From Candidatus Aenigmatarchaeota archaeon (GTDB taxonomy: Archaea; Aenigmatarchaeota; Aenigmatarchaeia; Aenigmatarchaeales; Aenigmatarchaeaceae): DNA of 41,309 nt. Positions within the stretch are counted from its first letter, which is position 1, and each line of letters begins with the position of its first letter. Under the pieces are notes generated by a model that ran no database searches, was not told the origin of the DNA, and saw only the letters and a program-made list of their open reading frames with translations. Below, piece after piece: positions 9,044 to 16,710 of this stretch. Location: NCBI GenBank assembly GCA_016933455.1, contig JAFGAZ010000011.1, positions 1 to 41,309 on the forward strand. Reading direction: 5' to 3'. The translations under genes and the position numbers were made by a program.

Positions 9044-9183
9044 AAGGTTATATGAAATTGCTCTATATCGTGATAATAACAACTGCTGTATTTCTTTTGA
9101 TACTTTTGATTTGGAACGCTGCTAGGGTCGGGATGATAGAAGAAATGATGTCGGGTATCAATAATGCAATAGCATTTCCCTAG
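9040..9183 (+). CDS. Small class III signal membrane protein, 47 aa
   Basis: A short gene whose ATG overlaps the stop of the 92-residue gene (ATGA). The product begins MKGYMKLLYIVIITTAVFLL, with K-G followed by a hydrophobic helix, and ends after about 20 polar residues (GMIEEMMSGINNAIAFP). It has almost no head, like the 41-, 55-, 67- and 68-residue proteins of the same locus, so it may be a core-only pilin or a membrane adaptor. The end overlaps the end of the convergent 884-residue gene by four bases. Coding status is supported by the overlap and the signal motif, not by homology. Confidence 0.45.
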   Translation: MKGYMKLLYIVIITTAVFLLILLIWNAARVGMIEEMMSGINNAIAFP

Positions 9184-11834
9184 GCTTCGACTTCAGAAAC
9201 ACAAGCATAAAGTCTTCCGTATCCTGGCTTGTCCGCGAAATGCGTTGCATCTGGGTTCCAAAGATAACCATTCAATAACTCTGTTTTTTTTCCGTCATAA
9301 CAGAAACACTCGTTTGTTTCGTGGTCGCAGTTGGCAGTTCCCCAGTCGTTTTCACAAGATGTAGTAACAGATATCCTCATTTGATTGTTATATGTTCCGC
9401 TTGCCGGAACATTATAATATTCGTGGCATGTTCCTAGAATCATCAAGTCTTTGTTTGTTTTGCTCGTAGTCATGTACGTGTTTCCATAGACTATCTCTTT
9501 ATCATACCATTTGTAGTTGTCAAATATTTCCTTTGGACTTCCCGAACAATAGGATGATGAGCCGCTTCCCTGACAAAGTGTTGAAGTCGGGTCGTTGCAT
9601 GTCTCTTTTTCCGAATCCGTGTTGTATGTTATAGTGCAAGCTCCGGTAGGCCTTTCGATGCCGTCTCTGACATCTCCTGTGCATCCTATCAAAAATCCAT
9701 AGCCGCTTACTTTTTTGTCATACCATGGAGATCCTGTATGGAATATGTCGTCTGGCACGGGAGGATCTCTTTCCGTATTGTCTGTATAGAAAGATGCCAA
9801 AGTCTGCCTTGTTCCAGAGGAGCAAGAACATGAACCATCGGGATTACAAACAGAGCTTCCCCAGTTAAATTTACAATAATCTCTGTTTTCCCAATTGTCT
9901 ACAGGATAGACTTCCATGCATGTTCCCAAAAGTCCCTCATATTCTCCCTGATTGTCCGGTTCTGCTCCTGTTCCAGAGCTGCAGAATGTTACTGTGGGAT
10001 AAAGAGGCTCTATTCCGGTGCTTGCAGGATTGTACTTGAAGGCTATTCTCATCTTTAGCTTTCCGCTGCACTCGCCTCCTTGACAGTTTCCTACAAGGTA
10101 TCTGCCGTTGTTTTGCATCAGGTTCTCAACAGATCCGCTCCAGCAGTCGTTATTATAATAAACCATGCCCGTATAGTCTTTCCAATCTCCCATGTATATT
10201 CCATCATTGTTGGTCCTATCGAGCCATTCAAGAGAGCTTACACCGCTTGCATAAGGAAACATCGTCTGTTCCCATATTCTCATACCTGATTTTATGGCAG
10301 AATTTATCTCGTCTGTTGTGTATACATCCTCTCCAAGATCTATTTCGAAATAGTTGAATAGTGCTATCTTGTCGTTTCCAAAGTCGTAGAATTTATGTAT
10401 TAAAAGCGGATTAAAGTCTATAAGAAAGTCGCTAATGTCAAGGATGCTTTCTCCTTCATATTCGGCAAAAGAGTCCTGAGAACAAACGTATATGTCAAAC
10501 TTGCATTTTTTCATAAAGTCTGTGTCTAGTCTTCCAAGTTGGAGCTTTATATTACCCCTTTTGTTACTGTCGCCTCCGGCAGGCATTGAAGAATCATAGA
10601 AAACCTTTATTGCAGAATCCGAATCTCCTGACTGTTTTTGCAAAGAGGAGCTTACATCGTTCCCTTGTATCCACCAGGGCTTGTCTTCCATATATAACTC
10701 AGGATTTGTTTCAAAGTTGCATTTGCTGTATCTTAAATCGTGAGACCATATGTAGTTAGTTTGGGGTGTGGTGGAATATACTGTACCCTTTATATCAAAA
10801 CCAAAAGGTTCAAATTCTATTCTTTTCAACGCATTTTTTGTATTATCATTAGCAACAGCGTTTTTCCATTCTTCAGATGGTTCGAAATCACCGCTCCATA
10901 AACCATCTGTTTCGAAATATACGGAACCTATTTCATACATGTTTCCTACAGTACCTGCCTTTATCTTGTATTCGTTTCCCGCCTGCCCTATAAAGGAAAC
11001 TTGTATTCTGTATTTTGAAACTAATTGATTGTTCTGTTCCTCGAACGGTGACAAAACCAAATCCGTCTCTAATCTTCTTGCCATTGGTGAAGTAAAACCG
11101 TCTATATGTACAGAATTAGTTGAATGCTTCATGTAATAATTTTCGGGTCTTGTGATACCATAGTAAGAAATGTCATTTGGATCAAATTCACAAAGCTCTC
11201 TTGTGATATCGTTTCCTATGTTAACCATTATAGTCTCCTCTTGACAAGAGTTCAAAACTTGCCTGAGCGTTGACATTGACATCATTGTTCCGTCATTGTG
11301 GGATATCTCCTCAAGGAAGCAGCCTGTTGCTTTTTTGTAGCTATAATCGCCGTAGCTTTTCAGGATGCAGCTCTTTAGGCTTTTGCAAAGAGCATACTCG
11401 CTTTTGTCATAGCATAGAGTGCATTCCCCAGTGGACGCATCGCAGCCATAGCATTCCTCGAACTGGCCCGTCTTTCCTCCACACGTTGAACACGAATCGC
11501 AAGAAAGTGTCTCATAGCCGTCGCTAAATGACACTGTGTGGCAAGAAGATGAGCATTGTTGGCATTCGTAAACATAGTCATAGTCGGTAAGTTCGTCTGT
11601 TACACTGTCTGTTCCAGAGCCCTTCAATAAATACATGCCCTCATAGCTTAGTTCATAACCATCATATTCCTCGACCTTTGTGAATTCGTCTTCTTGGAAG
11701 ACATCCCCCAAGTTTTCAGGTTCAAGAGATATCAGACTTACCATATCAAAGCCGAAAACTGTGGGTATTACGAAAAATATTATTGCCATTGCTACTATTA
11801 GTGACAATATTATGATGACCAGTTGACTTGGCAT
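9180..11834 (-). CDS. Giant Cys-rich N-anchored surface protein with tandem repeats, 884 aa
   Basis: A hydrophobic N-terminal helix (residues 4-28) anchors a large Cys-rich exterior. Residues about 90-150 are dense in Cys (CQQCSSSC, CDSCSTC, CYGC). Residues about 155-235 match an N-terminal module of the other giants (C-x-x-[LV]-[KR]-x-C-I). At about residue 443 is the module CKFDIYVCSQDSFAE, shared with the proteins at 11879, 16711 and 18776. Residues about 630-884 contain a roughly 80-residue unit repeated three times plus a final fragment, each starting like LLGTC or LIGC and carrying several Cys. A TATA box at 11856-11864 gives a leaderless start. Function is unknown; an adhesin or pilus-tip role fits the signal and context. 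Confidence 0.6.
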   Translation of the reverse strand: MPSQLVIIILSLIVAMAIIFFVIPTVFGFDMVSLISLEPENLGDVFQEDEFTKVEEYDGYELSYEGMYLLKGSGTDSVTDELTDYDYVYECQQCSSSCHTVSFSDGYETLSCDSCSTCGGKTGQFEECYGCDASTGECTLCYDKSEYALCKSLKSCILKSYGDYSYKKATGCFLEEISHNDGTMMSMSTLRQVLNSCQEETIMVNIGNDITRELCEFDPNDISYYGITRPENYYMKHSTNSVHIDGFTSPMARRLETDLVLSPFEEQNNQLVSKYRIQVSFIGQAGNEYKIKAGTVGNMYEIGSVYFETDGLWSGDFEPSEEWKNAVANDNTKNALKRIEFEPFGFDIKGTVYSTTPQTNYIWSHDLRYSKCNFETNPELYMEDKPWWIQGNDVSSSLQKQSGDSDSAIKVFYDSSMPAGGDSNKRGNIKLQLGRLDTDFMKKCKFDIYVCSQDSFAEYEGESILDISDFLIDFNPLLIHKFYDFGNDKIALFNYFEIDLGEDVYTTDEINSAIKSGMRIWEQTMFPYASGVSSLEWLDRTNNDGIYMGDWKDYTGMVYYNNDCWSGSVENLMQNNGRYLVGNCQGGECSGKLKMRIAFKYNPASTGIEPLYPTVTFCSSGTGAEPDNQGEYEGLLGTCMEVYPVDNWENRDYCKFNWGSSVCNPDGSCSCSSGTRQTLASFYTDNTERDPPVPDDIFHTGSPWYDKKVSGYGFLIGCTGDVRDGIERPTGACTITYNTDSEKETCNDPTSTLCQGSGSSSYCSGSPKEIFDNYKWYDKEIVYGNTYMTTSKTNKDLMILGTCHEYYNVPASGTYNNQMRISVTTSCENDWGTANCDHETNECFCYDGKKTELLNGYLWNPDATHFADKPGYGRLYACVSEVEA
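9185..9945 (-). repeat. Tandem ~80-residue Cys-rich repeats at C-terminus of the 884-aa protein
   Basis: Successive units begin EGLLGTC, YGFLIGC, LMILGTC and finally YGRLYAC. Each of the first three is followed by further Cys and a segment like FY, YKWYD or GYLWN near its end. Units are divergent, so this is a protein-level repeat rather than a DNA repeat. Confidence 0.5.
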
Positions 11835-11855
11835 AATTAACCTTTATTTACCTTT

Positions 11856-11864
11856 AATATAAAA
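11856..11864 (-). promoter_or_regulatory. TATA box for the 884-aa protein gene
   Basis: On the minus strand this reads TTTTATATT followed by AAAGG. Its centre is about 26 bases from the ATG at 11834, so the message is probably leaderless. It lies in the 44-base gap after the 1034-residue gene. Confidence 0.6.
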
Positions 11865-11878
11865 TTTTATTTTTCATT

Positions 11879-12420
11879 CTAGCATGAAAAGTATACAGTA
11901 AAACTTTCATCGTTTTGCGCATCAGGAAAATTAAACGATTCTTGATCAACGTACTCTCCGCTGGATAGCTGGAAAACTCCGAATTCACAGCCATACTCGT
12001 ATAGCGCTCTTGATGATATTGTAACCGAGCTTCCTATAGGAACTTGGAAGCTTTCTTGATAGTTTGTGCATTGACCGTCTAGGCATATCATTCCCAGACC
12101 CTCCCCGACGTTTATTGTATAAGTGACAGAGTTTTCGCTCAAGTCCTCTACAAAATACGAATATATCTCTCCTGTGCCCGGGAAATATTCTGTTGTGAAA
12201 GGCACCGGATTTCCGTCAAAGTATATTCCCAAATCTTCGTTACCAAAGTGATCAAAATCATAACCCTGCGAAGCAACAGCCATAAGCTCTATAGGAAGGC
12301 TCTCTGGAAGAGTTATGTCGAGTATGTTATCTATTTTGATATCGGGATCGAATCTTGGCGATGAAAGACGAATGGAGCCCGAACCGCTCCCGATGCCTAT
12401 TTTGTAGCTTAATGCTCTTG
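11879..12420 (-). repeat. Two InlB-like beta repeats at the C-terminus of the 1034-aa protein
   Basis: Two successive units each show a start (Y-x-I-x-[IV]-G-x-G-x-G), a middle (GYDFDHF or GCEFGVF) and an end (YSYF or VYF). They match the layout of divergent InlB/Flg_new repeats found in adhesins. Related copies occur at 1335-1605 and 16965-17490. Confidence 0.5.
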
Positions 12421-14983
12421 TGAAATTAGCGTAAATTTCTCCGCTTTCTCTAACAAAGAATTCCGGTTCTTTTTCAATATAGTATTCTGATGTCATTTCC
12501 GGGTAATCTTCGCTTTCTCCTTCTAACTTAAGTAATATGTATCCTGAATCAGGATTGTTTGTTATAGTCACATAATCGCAGAATTTTAGCCCTATTTGTT
12601 CTGATGTGGAATGTGTGCATTTATCTTCATCGCCTATAACACATATATTTCCTCTTGTAGAATCATCGAATTCCCTAACTCCTATTGTCCATATCACGGG
12701 CTCGGCTATCTTTTTCTGGGTTTCCTCAATAAACTGTATTACTGTCTCTGCGTCTTCTTTTTGTTTTTCTAGTTCTAATATCTTGTTTTCAATATATGAC
12801 CTTGAAAATTCTTCCACAGTGCCTCCGTTACGTGTGCAAATGTTATAATATTCGGGTCCGCTAAAAAGACCTACTGTTGGAAGGCTACATCTTCCAACAA
12901 CATAGCCGGTTTTGTCTACGTCTTCTAGAAGAGCCTGATAATCTATTATATATTGGTCTATGGAAGACGAAGATCTTTTTGCAGCTCTTAAAATATCATT
13001 GCCATCTTCGTCGTGCACTTCTGTATCCCCGTTTATCAGAGAGAATACATTCACCTCGATTTCATTGTTGCCATATGATATAAATCCAGAGTTTAGTTCC
13101 TGGTACTGGCAAACCTCGAATGGGTTTGGCGGAGCATCGCTCATCGATTCAGGCTCGATTATTATAACCGGACTGACAAAGATAGTTTTTTCCATACCTT
13201 CTATGTTTGACGTGTACATGTAAAACGTTAGCTCGATGTTGAAAGTCCCCGAATAGAACTTTTTCTGGGGATTATAGTATATGTATCTATAATCAGGAAT
13301 AAACGAGAGTGTGTCTGTTGAGTAATATGTTCCCTTTAAAGACCAGGGCATCTTGTCGTTTATGACGATGTTTGAGTTTTCAAAACAATCTTCAAAATCC
13401 ATATAAAGTCCGCTTGATTTGCAGAAAAAGTCCATTGAATTGTTGAATTCTCTGTTAAAAATCAAATAATCCCTTATGCCTGCAACCATGGCATTTGATA
13501 TGTGCTCCACATCCACAGACCTTTCAACATTCAATTCAAACGGTTTGTACTTTACAGCGGAAACATTAATTTTGTATAGCTTTCCATCCACATCATATCT
13601 AAGATGCCATCTTCTGTAATCATCAAATGTGTCCGACTGGGATTCATTAAAATATGCAAAGAAGTTGTAAATGTTAAGTATGGTATCTTCATCGCTATCA
13701 GCTATTGCCTCTTGGCCACATACATATATGTCGTAAGAACATGTGTTATCGCCTTGCTCGTTTGCATTAACGTTGTCGATTATTATCTTAAAGTTGGCAG
13801 ACCTTTGACCTGCGACCTTTTTGGTTGTTGTCGATGCGAAAAGTATGGGGTTGTTGTAGTAAAACACCTGATTTTCTGACAAAGAAGAATCCGGCACTGT
13901 GTTAAAACCGCATCCATGATACAAAATTCCTAGATTTTCTCCTGTCACAGAGTCTGAGGTAAAAGTGTCGTACAGATTATAAGAAGGAACATAGTCCTGC
14001 TCATTTCCCTCGTAAATTTTTATTATAAAGTTGGAATTATCGTATGTGCATACCTTCTGTTCAATTTCATATGTCGAAGTTTTTGCATTCACGTCTTCGT
14101 ATAGGCAGCTAGTTATGGTGTTGGCGAGATCGTTGCCAAATGAAATGCCGTTTGATATCTGCAGAGGTATCATATCCTCCAAAACACAGGGGTTTCCGTC
14201 ATAATTCTTTATGCATTCCTTTACCCTTTCGCATATGTCCTTGTCGTTTTGTATTTCGCATTGAGTGTTTCCAGGCGAATAAGAGCATGTTTCACATATC
14301 TTTTTGTTTTTCTCATCTTGTGAATGACCACAACCCCAGCAAGAAAAGCATTCTCTTGAATTCTTATCACACTGATAGCAGCCATCACAGTTTAGATTAT
14401 TTTCATACTCTACCACATCGGCGATGTTGCAAAAACCGCAATTAGAGCAGCTGTTCGAAGTATCAAATTCGGCGTTCTCGCAACCCGAGCAATCGCCACA
14501 ATCGTTTAGGTTGACGTAATTCCCATTTTCCGCCGTTTCGCAGCTAATGCACATTTCACAAGAATTACCATCACAGTCGATGCATTCTTGGCAGTTTTTG
14601 GCATTTACAATTTCAAACGTTTTTCTGCAGTTTTGGCAATCATAACCTCCTGTACAAAGTTCAAAACCTGAGCCCGAAAGTTCTGATAGATAATCATTTC
14701 TTTGAGAAAGAGTTGCCGTATAAGGATTGAGTATTAGATACCTGTTGTCTATAATAACGCTGTCGACTTGAGATGATATGCAAATGCCATCCGAGCAGAA
14801 GAAGCCATCGTTGCACCAGTCGTTTCCGCAGCATTCCTGGCCTCCTCTTCCGCATCCTGAAAAAGACGAAGTTATGTAATTAGATATGTCGGCATTCACG
14901 GTATCCGTTAGGAGCATTATTCCGAAAAAAGCCATAAACAATGCAACAACCAGAAAAACTAACGTGTATCTATAGCCTTTCAT
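11879..14983 (-). CDS. Giant class III signal protein with CxxCxxC array and InlB-like repeats, 1034 aa
   Basis: MKG is followed by a helix at residues about 6-28. Residues about 44-72 form a CC...DWC-x4-FC-x3-IC cluster. Residues about 113-235 are an array of CxxCxxC units (CQECIDC, CEMCISC, CGDCSGC, CSNCGFC, CDGCYQC, CFSCWGC). Residues about 250-500 hold the two modules common to the giants, including CSYDIYVCGQEAIAD near residue 414. The C-terminal 180 residues contain two InlB-like beta repeats (YKIGIGSGSGS and YTINVGEGLGM) ending in VYFSC. A TATA box at 15004-15014 gives a leaderless start. It is probably a long disulfide-armoured surface fibre or adhesin. No catalytic motif was seen. 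Confidence 0.6.
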   Translation of the reverse strand: MKGYRYTLVFLVVALFMAFFGIMLLTDTVNADISNYITSSFSGCGRGGQECCGNDWCNDGFFCSDGICISSQVDSVIIDNRYLILNPYTATLSQRNDYLSELSGSGFELCTGGYDCQNCRKTFEIVNAKNCQECIDCDGNSCEMCISCETAENGNYVNLNDCGDCSGCENAEFDTSNSCSNCGFCNIADVVEYENNLNCDGCYQCDKNSRECFSCWGCGHSQDEKNKKICETCSYSPGNTQCEIQNDKDICERVKECIKNYDGNPCVLEDMIPLQISNGISFGNDLANTITSCLYEDVNAKTSTYEIEQKVCTYDNSNFIIKIYEGNEQDYVPSYNLYDTFTSDSVTGENLGILYHGCGFNTVPDSSLSENQVFYYNNPILFASTTTKKVAGQRSANFKIIIDNVNANEQGDNTCSYDIYVCGQEAIADSDEDTILNIYNFFAYFNESQSDTFDDYRRWHLRYDVDGKLYKINVSAVKYKPFELNVERSVDVEHISNAMVAGIRDYLIFNREFNNSMDFFCKSSGLYMDFEDCFENSNIVINDKMPWSLKGTYYSTDTLSFIPDYRYIYYNPQKKFYSGTFNIELTFYMYTSNIEGMEKTIFVSPVIIIEPESMSDAPPNPFEVCQYQELNSGFISYGNNEIEVNVFSLINGDTEVHDEDGNDILRAAKRSSSSIDQYIIDYQALLEDVDKTGYVVGRCSLPTVGLFSGPEYYNICTRNGGTVEEFSRSYIENKILELEKQKEDAETVIQFIEETQKKIAEPVIWTIGVREFDDSTRGNICVIGDEDKCTHSTSEQIGLKFCDYVTITNNPDSGYILLKLEGESEDYPEMTSEYYIEKEPEFFVRESGEIYANFTRALSYKIGIGSGSGSIRLSSPRFDPDIKIDNILDITLPESLPIELMAVASQGYDFDHFGNEDLGIYFDGNPVPFTTEYFPGTGEIYSYFVEDLSENSVTYTINVGEGLGMICLDGQCTNYQESFQVPIGSSVTISSRALYEYGCEFGVFQLSSGEYVDQESFNFPDAQNDESFTVYFSC
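14278..14645 (-). repeat. CxxCxxC cysteine array
   Basis: Six C-x2-C-x2-C units, flanked by CxxC units (CQNC before, CETC after), are separated by 4-16 residues. This regular spacing is seen directly in the translation. It could be a disulfide ladder outside the cell or a metal/cluster-binding strip; the class III signal favours the first. Confidence 0.75.
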
Positions 14984-15003
14984 ATTTTCATTTTAGATTC
15001 CTG

Positions 15004-15014
15004 CAATATAAAAC
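15004..15014 (-). promoter_or_regulatory. TATA box for the CxxC-array giant
   Basis: Minus-strand GTTTTATATTG centred about 26 bases from the ATG at 14983. It lies in the 36-base gap after the 68-residue gene and implies a separate leaderless transcript for the giant. Confidence 0.6.
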
Positions 15015-15019
15015 TAAGT

Positions 15020-15226
15020 TTAGAGCGGTATTGAGCCGCAATTAAGGTAAGGTACAAGATTTGAACCTGAAAAAGGAAGCCACCAGACCATGGAGCAAAG
15101 AAGAGAGCTAAATAGATTGCCCCCAGTCATTATGTCCAATATTATTATCATGACTACTATTGCCATGGCTCCTATTATTATGAAAATTATCTTGCTGTAT
15201 GTTTCCTCTTCCATTCCTGTTTCCAT
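15020..15226 (-). CDS. Small single-pass membrane protein, 68 aa
   Basis: The N-terminus METGMEEETYSK is acidic, then a 20-residue hydrophobic helix (IIFIIIGAMAIVVMIIILDI), then about 35 residues with two Cys and a hydrophobic WWLPF stretch. AGGTGATT lies just before the ATG and overlaps the end of the gene at 15235, so it is read as part of the same operon. There is no K-G motif. It forms a run of three tiny membrane proteins (68, 67 and 55 residues) in front of the large giant. They could be minor pilins or assembly adaptors; nothing in the sequence decides between these. Confidence 0.5.
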   Translation of the reverse strand: METGMEEETYSKIIFIIIGAMAIVVMIIILDIMTGGNLFSSLLCSMVWWLPFSGSNLVPYLNCGSIPL

Positions 15227-15234
15227 TTAATCAC

Positions 15235-15438
15235 CTAAAAGGGCACCATTGTGTCACATATCGCTGTTAGAGGACTTATTTTGTTTCCCAGTATATCTAT
15301 TGTCCACAATGTTTTTGCAAGTATCTTGCATCCCAAATTGGGGCTTTTGCCTGTGGCAGTTTTTACTAAAAACGATATTGATAGTGTAAAAACCATCAAA
15401 CAAACGATAATTATTATGACAATCAAGTATAGCTCCAT
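15235..15438 (-). CDS. Small pilin-like membrane protein, 67 aa
   Basis: It starts MEL and goes directly into a 24-residue hydrophobic helix (YLIVIIIIVCLMVFTLSISF), followed by about 40 residues with two Cys (NLGCKIL and AICDTMV) that could form one disulfide. A TGAT-type ribosome binding site sits in the 7-base gap behind the 55-residue gene. The MEL start without K-G is shared with the proteins at 15616-16083 and 16085-16684. It is probably a pilin-like or adaptor subunit of the same apparatus; no family was recognised. Confidence 0.5.
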   Translation of the reverse strand: MELYLIVIIIIVCLMVFTLSISFLVKTATGKSPNLGCKILAKTLWTIDILGNKISPLTAICDTMVPF

Positions 15439-15445
15439 TTTATCA

Positions 15446-15613
15446 CTACTTTCCTAGTATGGTCATAATTGCCCCTAAAATCACTGTTGGTATGGTCTTA
15501 TCCCCCAAAAGACCGCTTGTTAGCTTTGTGCTAAAAAGTATGAGCATTATTATCCCTACAAAAATTAACACCAAGATGAACTTTATTGGTATCTCGTATA
15601 GTTTTTCCGACAT
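15446..15613 (-). CDS. Small membrane protein, 55 aa
   Basis: A short gene filling the gap between 15438 and 15616. The product starts MSEKLYEIPIKF and has a hydrophobic stretch at residues about 12-28 (FILVLIFVGIIMLILF), then a weaker apolar segment (PTVILGAIMTILG). It lies 2 bases after the gene at 15616-16083 and 7 bases before the one at 15235-15438, all on the same strand, so it fits the operon tightly. No homologue was recognised. The evidence for coding is spacing, start codon context and the membrane helix at a position like those of its neighbours. Confidence 0.45.
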   Translation of the reverse strand: MSEKLYEIPIKFILVLIFVGIIMLILFSTKLTSGLLGDKTIPTVILGAIMTILGK

Positions 15614-15615
15614 TT

Positions 15616-16083
15616 TCATACCTCTACTAGTCTACAGCAAGTTTCCCCCATAATTCTTATTGTTTGGGGTTTACAAATATTTTTCTCTCTGTCTGCACAT
15701 ATGCTTCCTTCTTTGCATCTTAAGACTGTTTCACCGTTAGTGCATACAACGCCACTATAGTCTTCTTCTGCTTTGTATTCTTCCTGCTCTTTGTGAGTGG
15801 CTGTTGGGCAGCAAAGACTTTTGTCCTCATCAAAGCATATGTCTTGTTTGGACGAATCGGGCAAAAGCGAAATTCTTTTGTCTAACTTGCAATACAGGGG
15901 ATTTCCGTTCCCGTCAAGACCACAATCCAATCCGTCATAATCCGAGCGCGCCCTATATTGAGCAGGTTCGCATTCCTTAACCATAACTTCAGTTAGACCT
16001 CCCATTATGGCTACGATCGCTATAATTATTGTTGCAGTCATTAGCATACCCATAATAATTGTGAAAGCTGTTTTAAGTTCCAT
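15616..16083 (-). CDS. Pilin-like Cys-rich protein, 155 aa
   Basis: The chosen ATG at 16083 gives MELKTAFTIIMGMLMTATII, a helix beginning four residues from the start as in neighbouring genes. A GTG at 16095 would add four residues (MVDD) and overlap the upstream gene; the ATG one base after that gene's stop is preferred. The exterior of about 125 residues has ten Cys, including GLDCGL, LCCPTA, VVCTNG and a final GETCCRL. The pattern suggests two or three disulfide-held loops. It is probably a minor pilin with a structured head. Function beyond that is unknown. Confidence 0.5.
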   Translation of the reverse strand: MELKTAFTIIMGMLMTATIIIAIVAIMGGLTEVMVKECEPAQYRARSDYDGLDCGLDGNGNPLYCKLDKRISLLPDSSKQDICFDEDKSLCCPTATHKEQEEYKAEEDYSGVVCTNGETVLRCKEGSICADREKNICKPQTIRIMGETCCRLVEV

Positions 16084-16084
16084 G

Positions 16085-16684
16085 TCATCTACCACACAAG
16101 GATATCAGAGTTTTTATTACTCCTGAACCTTTTTTGTACCATATAACACTTATCTTTAGCTTATCGTTAAATTGATTGTTTGAACCGCCGTTTACGTATA
16201 TTAGGCACGAATTAGACGGTTCCGAGTCGTAAAAACAGTTATCATAATTTAGATTCCTATATATGACATCACAATAAACAGAATTATCTGTGCCTATTTT
16301 GTATGTTGGGCTGGAAAAGCTGTTTATTCCTTCCTTTATTCCATCTATTATTTCACTGTCATAAATGTTATATCCTTTGTCTAGGTCCAAAACAAAGCTG
16401 TTGTAGATAATTTTGTATCTTTGCATTTCGTTCAAAAAATCAGGATTCAAATTCTCAAAAAGCTCGTGTAAAATTTCTTTTGGCTTACTAGAGCCATCGA
16501 CGTTTAGATATACTCGGGACACACCTTGGTCCTTTTCCTCCTCGTATTGAGTGTTTGTTTCCAATTGCTTCTGGTTTTCTTCGATAAGTTTTTCTATTTG
16601 AGGCATAAAATAAAAGGAGAATAGCAGAAGCGCGAGTACTATAATCATTCCCACAATTATTGGAAACATTCCTGGCAGTTCCAT
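16085..16684 (-). CDS. Pilin-like protein carrying one giant-type module, 199 aa
   Basis: MELPGM is followed by a helix (residues about 8-28, IIVGMIIVLALLLFSFYFMP). Residues about 45-199 resemble part of the giants: a segment with LDLDKGYNIYDSEIIDGIKE matches the 'Ixx-AI-xxG' segment of the proteins at 9180, 16711 and 18776, and the end (NDKLKISVIWYKKG) matches their C-terminal strand. It may be a compact version of that fold without the first two modules. An AT-rich TTAAAATA about 27 bases upstream could be its TATA box. It is coupled to the gene at 15616. Module assignment is by eye. Confidence 0.5.
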   Translation of the reverse strand: MELPGMFPIIVGMIIVLALLLFSFYFMPQIEKLIEENQKQLETNTQYEEEKDQGVSRVYLNVDGSSKPKEILHELFENLNPDFLNEMQRYKIIYNSFVLDLDKGYNIYDSEIIDGIKEGINSFSSPTYKIGTDNSVYCDVIYRNLNYDNCFYDSEPSNSCLIYVNGGSNNQFNDKLKISVIWYKKGSGVIKTLISLCGR

Positions 16685-16710
16685 GCTATAAAATTATTTA
16701 ATTTGGTATT

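Noticed and set aside
16084-16095. GTG start at 16095 for the 155-residue protein
   Set aside because: The ATG at 16083 gives an N-terminus like the neighbours (MEL plus helix) and follows the previous stop by one base.
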